Source of the DNA: Halobacteria archaeon
GTDB taxonomy: Bacteria; Pseudomonadota; Gammaproteobacteria; UBA9214
Direction: 5' to 3'
DNA: 34,294 nt
Assembly (NCBI GenBank): GCA_013041945.1
Contig: JABDRC010000256.1
Coordinates: 1 to 34,294 of the forward strand
This document shows positions 15,626 to 22,458 of this stretch, piece after piece (the first letter of the stretch is position 1; each line of letters opens with the position of its first letter). Both the position numbers and the translations under genes were made by a program. The notes beneath the pieces were generated by a model. The model made no database searches. It was not told the origin of the DNA and saw only the letters and a list, made by a program, of their open reading frames with translations.

Positions 15626-15659
15626 CCGCAGGACGACCGTGATGCGGTCGTCCCTGCGG
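15626..15659 (-). other. Strong stem-loop between the His-rich gene and the sigma gene
   Basis: A stem of 14 bp with one bulged base and a 5-nt loop has arms CCGCAGGACGACCG and CGGTCGTCCCTGCGG. Neither strand has a T-run after it. In a transcript running from the His-rich gene into the sigma gene it would sit 20 nt before the sigma start codon, so it could lower read-through or guide RNA processing. Confidence 0.55.
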
Positions 15660-15672
15660 GGGGATTGGACGG

Positions 15673-16305
15673 CTACAGACGTCCAGTATAACCCAGGCCA
15701 GTCCGGGAGCGGGTGCTGTGCCGATTTCTGTCATGTCTGTTTCCATCCCGATGCTGCGAGTCATGACGATCACCGCGGTGTTTGCGGTCTCCGTCGTGCT
15801 TGCCGTGATGACGGTCACCGCGGTGTTTGCGGTCTCCGTCGTGCTTGCCGTGATGACGGTCACCGCGGTATTTGCGGTCCCCATCATGCTTGCCGTGATG
15901 ACGGTCACCGTGGTGTTTGCGGTCTCCGTCATACTTGCCGTGATGACGGTCACCGTGGTGTTTGCGGTCTCCGTCATGGCGGTCGTAATGGCGGTTGTGC
16001 TTGCCATGTCCTTTGTGTCGGTCATGGTCGTCATGACGGTCATGGTGGCGTCTCAGGTTTTTCCAGTAGTGTCTGCCATGGTGCTTGCCGTGTTTGAAGT
16101 GTTGGTGGTGCTTGCGGTGCTTGTGGTGAGGCCGGCGATCACGGTGTTTGTAGTTGTAACCGTGGTCAGAGTAATACGGGTAGTCGTAATCCCCGCTGTA
16201 ATAGTGGACGGATGATTTTCCACCATGCGCACTGGCCGGGGCGGTCAAGCCGAGGCTCAGCGCGGCAGCCAGCAGGGCCGGGGTAATCAGGGATCGTATC
16301 TTCAT
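15673..16305 (-). CDS. Exported His/Asp/Arg-rich repeat protein, possible metal binder
   Basis: A 210-residue protein starting with a signal peptide (1-26, ending PASA before HGG). A Tyr-rich stretch (34-52) is followed by a region that is mostly His, Asp, Arg, Lys and Gly. Residues about 108-185 hold four full copies and one partial copy of the 15-residue unit HHGKHDGDRKHRGDR, encoded by 45-bp DNA repeats. The mature protein has no hydrophobic core, so it is probably disordered and may bind Ni, Zn or Cu through its many histidines. That function is inferred from composition only. The ATG has GGAG 7 nt upstream. It is the first gene before the sigma / anti-sigma pair on the same strand. The copy number of the repeat may vary between strains. 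Confidence 0.8.
   Translation of the reverse strand: MKIRSLITPALLAAALSLGLTAPASAHGGKSSVHYYSGDYDYPYYSDHGYNYKHRDRRPHHKHRKHHQHFKHGKHHGRHYWKNLRRHHDRHDDHDRHKGHGKHNRHYDRHDGDRKHHGDRHHGKYDGDRKHHGDRHHGKHDGDRKYRGDRHHGKHDGDRKHRGDRHHGKHDGDRKHRGDRHDSQHRDGNRHDRNRHSTRSRTGLGYTGRL
15762..15980. repeat. 45-bp tandem repeat inside the His-rich gene
   Basis: Units begin near 15762, 15807, 15852, 15897 and 15942, and share GATGACGGTCACCG (plus strand) with few changes. The first unit is the most diverged. The 45-bp period is in frame (15 codons). Its skewed base content leaves long open frames on both strands, which I take to be shadows. Confidence 0.9.
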
Positions 16306-16322
16306 GGTGCGGCTCCATTTTT

Positions 16323-16366
16323 GTTAACTCGAATACAGTTAACGCGGCTCCGCGGATTTGGTTAAC
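16323..16366. promoter_or_regulatory. Three GTTAAC palindromes upstream of the His-rich gene
   Basis: GTTAAC occurs at 16323-16328, 16338-16343 and 16361-16366, all within 61 bp of the start codon at 16305. Starts are 15 and 23 bp apart. Such clustering in GC-rich DNA suggests an operator or sigma-binding region, but no standard sigma-70 promoter is clear here. Confidence 0.4.
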
Positions 16367-16369
16367 GCC

Positions 16370-17263
16370 TCAGGCGGGATTTTCCGCCTGCCGGGTACCG
16401 ATCTCCCGGCCCATCGTGACGGCCCCGCCGGGATTGAGCGTATCGCTCCACTGTGCCTGGCCGGGTCCGAACAGCAGGATCACCGTCGAGCCCATGTTGA
16501 AGCGGCCCAGCTCGGCCCCGCGTGGCAGTTCACGGGGCTGCTGTCCGTCAGCGGTGAAGTCGTGATGACTCCGCTGCATACGCAGGTGCGGATTGACGAT
16601 GCCGTCCCAGACGGTCTCCATGCAGGAGACGAAAATAGCGCCGACCAGGACCACGGCCATGGGACCGCTGTCGGTGTCGAAAAAGGCTACCAGCCGTTCG
16701 TTGCGCGTGAACAGGCGCTCGATCGCCCGGGTCGTGTGCGGGGCAACGCTGTAGAGCCGGCCCGGCACATAGACGGTTTCCGTCAGGCGACCGGTGCAGG
16801 GCATATGGATGCGGTGATAGTCGCGCGGCGACAGGTACAGGGTCGCAAACTGCCCGTCGGCGAAGCGGGCGGCATGCCCGCCATCGCCGCCGACCAGGCT
16901 GGTCAGCGAGTAATCATGTCCCTTGGCCTGCAGGATCCGGTCCCCGTCGATGCGGCCACAGGCGCTGACACGGCCATCCACCGGGCAGGCGATGGCATGC
17001 GCATCGGACGGCAGCGGCCGGGTGCCCTCGCGAAGCGCGCGGGTGAAGAAGGCATTGAAGTCGGCATAGTCTGTCGCGGTTCGTTCAGCCTCTGACATGT
17101 CGACGTCGAACAGGTGGATGAATCGCCCGATCAGGAAGTCTTTCCACCAGGTGGTCTGCCAGCGGGTCGCCTGCCGGACCAGTCGCGACAGCAGCTGGTG
17201 GGGCAGCAGCGCCAGCGGCCAGGATTTCAGATGGTCCAGCAAACGGGTGCCTGTGCGTGACAT
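16370..17263 (-). CDS. psd: Phosphatidylserine decarboxylase proenzyme
   Basis: Psd makes phosphatidylethanolamine at the inner membrane. The 297-residue proenzyme cuts itself at a Gly-Ser bond, the serine becoming the pyruvoyl cofactor. The site reads FNMGSTV (255-261), with Met where Leu is usual (LGST), and Ser259 as the pyruvoyl precursor. The Asp-His-Ser triad is present: Asp96 in CPVDGRV, His153 in YHRIHMP, Ser259. Length is slightly under E. coli (322). It follows SCO and PCuAC on the same strand. A perfect 7-bp stem spans its stop codon but has no T-run. Confidence 0.95.
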   Translation of the reverse strand: MSRTGTRLLDHLKSWPLALLPHQLLSRLVRQATRWQTTWWKDFLIGRFIHLFDVDMSEAERTATDYADFNAFFTRALREGTRPLPSDAHAIACPVDGRVSACGRIDGDRILQAKGHDYSLTSLVGGDGGHAARFADGQFATLYLSPRDYHRIHMPCTGRLTETVYVPGRLYSVAPHTTRAIERLFTRNERLVAFFDTDSGPMAVVLVGAIFVSCMETVWDGIVNPHLRMQRSHHDFTADGQQPRELPRGAELGRFNMGSTVILLFGPGQAQWSDTLNPGGAVTMGREIGTRQAENPA

Positions 17264-17289
17264 GCAGCGGAGATGTTCCCTGGCCGGGG

Positions 17290-17751
17290 CTACGGGTGCT
17301 GGTCAAGGGTCATGCGGGCCACCGGCGCGTCGACGGCCAGGCAGGCCCCGTCTCTGACGTGCAACAGCAGCTCGACGCTGTCCCCGGCGGCCAGCGGCCG
17401 AGCCGGGTTGAACAGCATCAGGTGGTAGCCGCCCGGCTCGAGAACGAACGACTCACCGGCCGGTATCTCCAGCTGTTCGGCGGACAGCATGCGCGCCATA
17501 CCGTTTTCCATGACTGTCCGGTGGATTTCAACGGAACTGAAATCGGCGGCAGAGACGCCGGAAACGGTCGCGTGCGCCGTGCCGCGGTTGGTGATCTTCA
17601 GGTAACCGGCGAGTACCGTGGCACCGGGCGGTGCCTCGCGGACCCAGGCGTCGCTGACCACGAGATCCATCTCTGCGCTGGCCGGTAATACGGGTAACAG
17701 CACACCCAGCAGGGCCGCCAGCAACCCGGTACGAAACCGCGGATGACTCAC
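17290..17751 (-). CDS. PCu(A)C periplasmic copper chaperone
   Basis: A 153-residue protein with a signal peptide (1-26, ending PASA). The mature part matches the copper-binding pattern H-x10-M-x21-H-x-M exactly: His77, Met88, His110 (in PGGYH) and Met112. PCuAC carries Cu(I) to the CuA and/or CuB sites of cytochrome c oxidase together with SCO. Its ATG overlaps the stop of the SCO gene by 4 nt, so the two are translated as a pair. Confidence 0.93.
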   Translation of the reverse strand: MSHPRFRTGLLAALLGVLLPVLPASAEMDLVVSDAWVREAPPGATVLAGYLKITNRGTAHATVSGVSAADFSSVEIHRTVMENGMARMLSAEQLEIPAGESFVLEPGGYHLMLFNPARPLAAGDSVELLLHVRDGACLAVDAPVARMTLDQHP

Positions 17752-18392
17752 CGGTAATCCCTGGCCATCATGCTGAAATCGCCGGCCATGGCCTCGGCGG
17801 TCAGCGGCGGTGAAAACACCGCATGGTAGTTGCCGTCCGGGTCGAACAGGAATACGCTGGCGGTGTGGTCGACCAGGTAGCCGGCCGCATTATCCGCATC
17901 GTTGACCCGCATGAACATGATACCCAGCTGTTTGGTCAGCTGCTGCAGGTCGGTTTCGCTGCCGGTTACGCCGATAAATTTGCCGTTGAAGTAGGTGACG
18001 AATTGCCCGAGTTTTTCGGGGGTGTCGCGTTCGGGATCGACGGTGACCATGACGAAGCGAATATTTTCACCGGCATCCTGCAGGCGCCGGGCCACGCTGT
18101 TCAGAACCGACATGGTTGTCGGGCACACGTCCGGACAATGTGTGTAACCGAAAAACAGGAATGACCAGTGACCGGCCAGCGTCGCGTTGTCGAATACATT
18201 GCCATTATGATCGAGCAGGCTGAAGGCCTGTACCGGGCGCGCCGCCGGGAACCGCGTCGCGGCCAGCGGATCGGCGACGGGGGAGTGCTTCGTCAGCAGA
18301 CTGGCCACCCATATGCCGGCGCCCATGGCGAGTGCGCCGATAATGATGCCGGGTATCAGTTTGGTTCGAATAAAGGAGTTTCGCTGTTGCAT
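17748..18392 (-). CDS. SCO1/SenC family copper-binding thioredoxin-like protein
   Basis: A 214-residue protein with an N-terminal membrane anchor (about 12-33) and a periplasmic thioredoxin fold. The copper ligands are Cys86 and Cys90 in CPDVCP and His176 in VDHT. SCO proteins reduce and load the CuA site of cytochrome c oxidase, in line with the PCuAC gene that overlaps its stop. It is transcribed away from prmB. The start codon lacks a Shine-Dalgarno sequence, while an AATAAT box lies 8 nt upstream. Confidence 0.93.
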   Translation of the reverse strand: MQQRNSFIRTKLIPGIIIGALAMGAGIWVASLLTKHSPVADPLAATRFPAARPVQAFSLLDHNGNVFDNATLAGHWSFLFFGYTHCPDVCPTTMSVLNSVARRLQDAGENIRFVMVTVDPERDTPEKLGQFVTYFNGKFIGVTGSETDLQQLTKQLGIMFMRVNDADNAAGYLVDHTASVFLFDPDGNYHAVFSPPLTAEAMAGDFSMMARDYR

Positions 18393-18400
18393 GGCCCGGG

Positions 18401-18429
18401 ATTATTCCACAGAGCTGCCGCCAATTCAC
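18401..18429 (-). promoter_or_regulatory. Promoter of the SCO gene, probably leaderless
   Basis: On the minus strand GTGAAT (18429-18424), 17 nt and AATAAT (18406-18401, 5 of 6) form a modest promoter. Only 8 nt separate the -10 from the ATG, so transcription would begin at or next to the start codon. Confidence 0.4.
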
Positions 18430-18457
18430 CTTGCAGGTGGTCAGGCCGGGTGGATCG

Positions 18458-19387
18458 ATGCGTGATTCGATGACCATACGAGACCTGATTGCCTGGGGTG
18501 CCGGGCAGTTCGAGGCGCACGGACTGGCTTACGGACACGGTACCGACAATGCCCTGGATGAATCCGCCGCACTGGTTCTGCATGCCCTTGCTATCGGTTA
18601 CGACCAGCCTGACAGCGTCCTGGACACGGTGCCCGGCAGGCGAGACCTCGAGCGCGCCAGGGCGCTGTTGCAGGCGCGGATGTCGACCCGCAAGCCGGCC
18701 GCCTACCTGATCAACGAGGCCTGGTTTGCCGGGATGCCGTTTTATGTGGATGAACGGGTGCTGGTGCCGCGCTCACCCGTCGCGGAGCTGATCGAAGCGC
18801 ATTTTATGCCCTGGATCGACCCTGACCGGGTGGGGGCCATACTCGATCTGTGTACCGGCAGTGGCTGTATCGGCATTGCCTGTGCCCGGGCGTTTCCCGC
18901 CGCAACGGTCACGGCGACCGATATCTCGGCCGCGGCGCTGGCCGTAGCCGCAGGCAATGTCCGGCGGCATAATATGGACGGGCGCGTGCAGCTGGCCGAG
19001 GCGGACCTGTTCAGCGGGCTCGGGCCGGACCGTTACGATATCATCGTTGCGAATCCGCCGTATGTGCCGCTCGATGAGTACGCCGGCCTGGCAGCGGAGT
19101 TTCTTCACGAGCCCGGTATCGGTCTGGCGGCCGGTGCCGACGGTCTGGATATCGTTGTCAGGATTCTCCGCGATGCAGCGGATTTCCTCAATCCGGGCGG
19201 CATCCTGGTCGTCGAGGTCGGTTACACCAGGGAGATATTGATTGAACGGTATCCCTCGATACCCTTTGTATGGCTGGAATTTGAACATGGCGGTGACGGG
19301 GTATTGCTGCTCGATCACGGGCAGCTGATCGAACACCGGGCCGGGTTCGAGGCGGTGGCCGCCGGGCGCGGCGCTGCCGGTGATTGA
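18458..19387 (+). CDS. prmB: Ribosomal protein uL3 glutamine methyltransferase PrmB
   Basis: PrmB methylates a glutamine of ribosomal protein L3. The 309-residue protein has a helical N-terminal domain, the AdoMet motif DLCTGSGCIGIA (130-141) and the glutamine-methyltransferase signature NPPY (199-202). The phrase VLVPRSPVAELI (101-112) is closer to PrmB than to PrmC. I chose the ATG at 18458, which has GGGTGGA upstream, rather than a TTG at 18431. In many gammaproteobacteria prmB sits next to aroC, as here with two small genes between. Confidence 0.93.
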   Translation: MRDSMTIRDLIAWGAGQFEAHGLAYGHGTDNALDESAALVLHALAIGYDQPDSVLDTVPGRRDLERARALLQARMSTRKPAAYLINEAWFAGMPFYVDERVLVPRSPVAELIEAHFMPWIDPDRVGAILDLCTGSGCIGIACARAFPAATVTATDISAAALAVAAGNVRRHNMDGRVQLAEADLFSGLGPDRYDIIVANPPYVPLDEYAGLAAEFLHEPGIGLAAGADGLDIVVRILRDAADFLNPGGILVVEVGYTREILIERYPSIPFVWLEFEHGGDGVLLLDHGQLIEHRAGFEAVAAGRGAAGD

Positions 19388-19404
19388 GACGGGGAGTATG
19401 TAAA

Positions 19405-19722
19405 ATGGGCAGCAGGCCAAAAACCGGTGAACAGTATGCCGCGCTGGTGCAGCAGGCAATCGATGAGCTGCAGGATATTATCGAGGCGAAGAATTTCGAC
19501 ATCGACGAGATCGATACCAACCTGGAATATGTGGACGTGCTGTTGCGGGAGTTGCACACGATGCGCGAGTCAATGCGCGATGGCAGCTACCAGTTTGGAC
19601 GCCGGGACCTGCCCATGATGCGCGTGGTAAGGCAGCACTCGGAAGCCGACCTGCCCTGTATCCGGATGTTTTATGACATCAACCAGACCCACCTGCTGGG
19701 CCTGGATGTCGAGGGGGACTGA
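19405..19722 (+). CDS. Unknown acidic protein (105 residues)
   Basis: I do not recognise this protein. It is rich in Asp and Glu, with two predicted helices (about 8-30 and 41-62, TNLEYVDVLLRELHTMRESM) and no signal peptide or membrane segment. The second half contains DLPMMRVVRQHSEADLPCIRMFYDINQTHLLGLDVEGD. The ATG follows GGGGAG by about 10 nt and begins 17 nt after prmB, so they are likely co-transcribed. It ends 12 nt from the end of the convergent small gene. Confidence 0.75.
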   Translation: MGSRPKTGEQYAALVQQAIDELQDIIEAKNFDIDEIDTNLEYVDVLLRELHTMRESMRDGSYQFGRRDLPMMRVVRQHSEADLPCIRMFYDINQTHLLGLDVEGD

Positions 19723-19734
19723 TTTCGTCCCTGC

Positions 19735-19935
19735 CTACTTGTCGGGCCGGTATATCAGTCCTGGCCGGATCAGCAGCTCGTCCTTGTTCAGCTGGCTCAG
19801 CGGAAATTCGCCGTCGACGTTTTCCGCGATGCGATCGAATACATAGTTGCCGTTGCGCGTCGTGATCTTTTCTGCAATTGGATGCCCGAGGAAATTGCCA
19901 ACCTGGTTCCCTTTGGCTGCAAGCGAGTGTGACAC
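19735..19935 (-). CDS. Small unknown protein (66 residues) behind a sigma-28-type promoter
   Basis: I do not recognise this protein. It starts at a GTG with a strong GGGAG 7 nt upstream. The product is soluble-looking, with GNFLGHPIAEKI, RNGNYVFDRIAENVDGEF and a C-terminus LLIRPGLIYRPDK. A sigma-28-like promoter at 19974-20000 points straight at it with a leader of about 31 nt. An inverted repeat (ATAGGC/GCCTAT, about 19958-19978) overlaps the expected start of transcription. If the promoter works, this would be a late flagellar or motility-linked gene outside the flagellar clusters. Function is otherwise unknown. Confidence 0.65.
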   Translation of the reverse strand: MSHSLAAKGNQVGNFLGHPIAEKITTRNGNYVFDRIAENVDGEFPLSQLNKDELLIRPGLIYRPDK

Positions 19936-19973
19936 AATGGATCTCCCTGTTCGTAAATAGGCCTACTGCAAGC

Positions 19974-20000
19974 CTATCGGTCACACGGCGGTCTCCTTTA
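19974..20000 (-). promoter_or_regulatory. Sigma-28 (FliA) type promoter of the 66-residue gene
   Basis: On the minus strand TAAA (20000-19997) is followed by exactly 15 nt and ACCGATAG (19981-19974). The consensus is TAAA-N15-GCCGATAA: spacing is exact, 6 of 8 bases of the -10 match, and the base after TAAA is also the consensus G. Transcription would start near 19967. Confidence 0.62.
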
Positions 20001-20093
20001 GCAGCCGGCCGCGGGTGTCAAGGCGACGCCGCTCTCAGCGTTGCAATTGCACGGCGAGTGACTCCGGTGGTGCAACAGGCAGGCCGTAATGGT

Positions 20094-20099
20094 TACAAT
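20094..20099 (+). promoter_or_regulatory. -10 box of aroC, 6 nt before the start codon
   Basis: TACAAT (5 of 6) ends 6 nt before the aroC ATG, so transcription would start on the ATG itself. There is no Shine-Dalgarno sequence. A weak TGCAAC lies 17 nt upstream. This suggests a leaderless mRNA. Confidence 0.42.
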
Positions 20100-20105
20100 A
20101 ACCGG

Positions 20106-21209
20106 ATGTCCGGGAATACCTTCGGCAAATTGTTCACAGTCACCGGCTTCGGCGAGAGTCACGGGCCGGCGCTCGGCTGTGTCGTCGACGGTTGTCCGCC
20201 CGGGCTGGCACTGTCCGAGGCGGACCTGCAGGGAGACCTGGACCGCCGCAAGCCCGGCAAGTCGCGGCATACCACCCAGCGCCGCGAGTCGGATGAAGTG
20301 CAGATCCTTTCGGGCGTGTTCGAGGGCCGCACCACCGGCGCGCCGATCGGCATGATCATTCACAATACCGACCAGCGTTCCCGGGATTATACGAAGATCA
20401 TGGACCGCTTCCGTCCGGGGCATGCCGACTATACTTACCAGCAAAAGTACGGCTTCCGTGACTATCGCGGTGGCGGCCGCTCGTCCGCCCGCGAGACGGC
20501 CATGCGGGTGGCGGCGGGTGCGATTGCCCGCAAGTATCTTGACGAGCGCTACGGTATACAGATTCGTGGTTACCTGGCACAACTCGGACCGATCAGTCTG
20601 CAACTGAAAGACTGGTCAGCCGTCGGTCAAAATCCTTTTTTCTGTCCGGACCCGGAGCGGGTGAGCGAGCTGGAAGCCTACATGGATGCGCTGCGCAAGG
20701 AAGGCGATTCCATCGGTGCCCGTGTCAACGTGGTGGCCAGCGGCATACCGCCGGGTCTGGGCGAGCCGATCTTCGATCGGCTGGACGCCGAGATTGCCCA
20801 TGCCCTGATGAGCATCAATGCCGTCAAGGGCGTCGAGATCGGCGCGGGCTTCGACAGCGTGGTGCAGAAAGGCACCGAGCATCGGGACGAACTGACGCCG
20901 GCGGGCTTCATCGGCAATCACGCGGGCGGGGTGCTGGGGGGCATTTCCAGCGGCCAGGATATCCTCGCCAGTATCGCCCTCAAGCCCACCTCGAGCATTC
21001 GCATCCCGGGACGGACCATCGATATCGGGGGCAAGCCGGTCGAGATCGTCACTACCGGGCGCCATGACCCGTGTGTCGGCATCCGCGCGACACCGATCGC
21101 CGAGGCCATGCTGGCCATCGTTCTCATGGACCACGTGCTGCGCCAGCGCGCGCAGAACATGGACGTCGCCTCAGCGACGCCGGTGGTACCGCCCAGCGCC
21201 GCCGACTGA
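20106..21209 (+). CDS. aroC: Chorismate synthase
   Basis: AroC removes phosphate from 5-enolpyruvylshikimate 3-phosphate to give chorismate, using reduced FMN; chorismate feeds the trp genes found later in the window. The 367-residue protein begins MSGNTFGKLFTVTGFGESHG and contains FRPGHADYTYQQKYG, GGGRSSARETAMRVAAGA and FIGNHAGGVLGGISSGQDI, all family signatures. The frame stays open back to 19878, but similarity starts at the ATG chosen here. Confidence 0.97.
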   Translation: MSGNTFGKLFTVTGFGESHGPALGCVVDGCPPGLALSEADLQGDLDRRKPGKSRHTTQRRESDEVQILSGVFEGRTTGAPIGMIIHNTDQRSRDYTKIMDRFRPGHADYTYQQKYGFRDYRGGGRSSARETAMRVAAGAIARKYLDERYGIQIRGYLAQLGPISLQLKDWSAVGQNPFFCPDPERVSELEAYMDALRKEGDSIGARVNVVASGIPPGLGEPIFDRLDAEIAHALMSINAVKGVEIGAGFDSVVQKGTEHRDELTPAGFIGNHAGGVLGGISSGQDILASIALKPTSSIRIPGRTIDIGGKPVEIVTTGRHDPCVGIRATPIAEAMLAIVLMDHVLRQRAQNMDVASATPVVPPSAAD

Positions 21210-21245
21210 ACCGCCGGCCTTTTGCCGCCGCGCCCTGCTGATGCC

Positions 21246-22397
21246 ATGATTTACTGGCGACTGTCCGGTTTTTACCTGTTCTATTTTGCCGCGCTGGGCG
21301 CGCTGGTCCCGTACTGGGGTCTGTACCTGAAGTCGCTCGGCTTCGACGTCACGCAAATCGGCCAGCTGATCGCCATCCTGCTCGCCACCAAGATCGTGGC
21401 ACCCAATGTCTGGGGCTGGATTGCCGATCACACCGGTCAGCGCATGGCGATCGTGCGCATGGCCTCGCTGCTGGCGGTGATCGCGTTTGCCGGCGTCTAT
21501 CTCGGCAGCAGCTACTGGTGGCTGGCCGGTGTGATGACGGCCTTCAGTTTCTTCTGGAATGCAGCGTTGCCACAGTTCGAGGCAACCACCATGACCCACC
21601 TCGGTAACGAGACGCACCGCTACAGCGGCATTCGGCTATGGGGTTCGGTCGGTTTCATCATCACGGTCGCACTGCTCGGTCCGCTGCTCGATGCCTGGGG
21701 TATCGGCCTGCTGCCCGCGATCGTGCTGGCCCTGTTTGTGCTGATATGGATCAGCAGCATTGCCGTACCGGAGTCGGCGGCCGGACACCTGCCGCTGGAA
21801 CAGCAGCCATTGCGGCAGGTACTGCAGCGTCCGCTGGTGCTGTCGCTGTTGACGGTCTGTTTTCTGATGCAGGCCAGCCATGGACCGTACTACGCCTTTT
21901 ATACCCTGTATCTCGGGGATGCCGGTTATTCGACTGCCTTTGTCGGCCAGTTGTGGGCGCTCGGTGTGGTGGCCGAGATCGGTGCATTCCTGTTGATGCC
22001 GATGCTGCTGCCGCGCTTCGGTGCGCGCCGGCTGTTGCTGGTCGCCGTCTGCCTGACCCTGTTGCGCTGGTTGTTGATAGCCGGTTTTGTCGACTACCCG
22101 CTCGTCATCGTGTTCGCCCAGACGCTGCACGCGGCCAGCTTCGGCCTCTATCATGCCGTTGCCATCTTCATGATCCACATGCTGTTCACCGGGGCCCACC
22201 AGGGGCGCGGGCAGGCGCTGTACAGCAGTATCAGCTTCGGCGCAGGGGGTGCGGCCGGCAGCCTGGTCAGCGGTTATCTGTGGACGGGAATCGGTCCCCA
22301 GGCCATGTACCTGCTGGCCGCGGCGATCAGCCTGGTTGCGACCGCCGTGGTTTATTTCGGCATCCGCGGCGTACCGGACAGCGGCGTTCCTGGATAG
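21246..22397 (+). CDS. MFS transporter, HcaT/LacY-like (MFS_1_like)
   Basis: A 383-residue inner-membrane protein with about 12 hydrophobic helices. The opening MIYWRLSGFYLFYFAALGALVPYWGLYLKSLGF resembles the phenylpropionate-permease-like group, as does the loop IRLWGSVGFI (about 135). The substrate cannot be told from sequence. The start at 21246 has no clear ribosome site; a TTG at 21222 would add eight residues. It begins 36 nt after aroC and may be co-transcribed, a neighbour pair I associate with gammaproteobacteria. Confidence 0.9.
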   Translation: MIYWRLSGFYLFYFAALGALVPYWGLYLKSLGFDVTQIGQLIAILLATKIVAPNVWGWIADHTGQRMAIVRMASLLAVIAFAGVYLGSSYWWLAGVMTAFSFFWNAALPQFEATTMTHLGNETHRYSGIRLWGSVGFIITVALLGPLLDAWGIGLLPAIVLALFVLIWISSIAVPESAAGHLPLEQQPLRQVLQRPLVLSLLTVCFLMQASHGPYYAFYTLYLGDAGYSTAFVGQLWALGVVAEIGAFLLMPMLLPRFGARRLLLVAVCLTLLRWLLIAGFVDYPLVIVFAQTLHAASFGLYHAVAIFMIHMLFTGAHQGRGQALYSSISFGAGGAAGSLVSGYLWTGIGPQAMYLLAAAISLVATAVVYFGIRGVPDSGVPG

Positions 22398-22417
22398 CTT
22401 CGTTCAGCATATCCCAA

Positions 22418-22423
22418 TATAAT
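22418..22423 (+). promoter_or_regulatory. -10 box of the leuCDB operon
   Basis: A perfect TATAAT in an AT-rich island lies 35 nt before leuC. No good -35 was found (TAGCTT at 17 nt). No leader peptide rich in leucine codons is seen, so classic attenuation is unlikely. Confidence 0.45.
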
Positions 22424-22458
22424 TAATTTTCACCTGTTCGAATGACCGGTAGTCGCTG

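Noticed and set aside
15762..15980. CRISPR array
   Set aside because: Units are directly adjoining 45-bp tandem repeats in frame, with no unique spacers and no cas genes nearby.
15718..16215. Hydrophobic Val-rich plus-strand frame over the 45-bp repeats
   Set aside because: It is the complement of His/Asp codons (GTG, GTC), has no ribosome site, and overlaps a gene with signal peptide and ribosome site.
16364..16389. Terminator at the end of psd
   Set aside because: A perfect 7-bp stem spans the stop codon, but no T-run follows on either strand.
22395..22458. Leucine leader peptide / attenuator before leuC
   Set aside because: No short frame rich in leucine codons and no alternative stems are seen.
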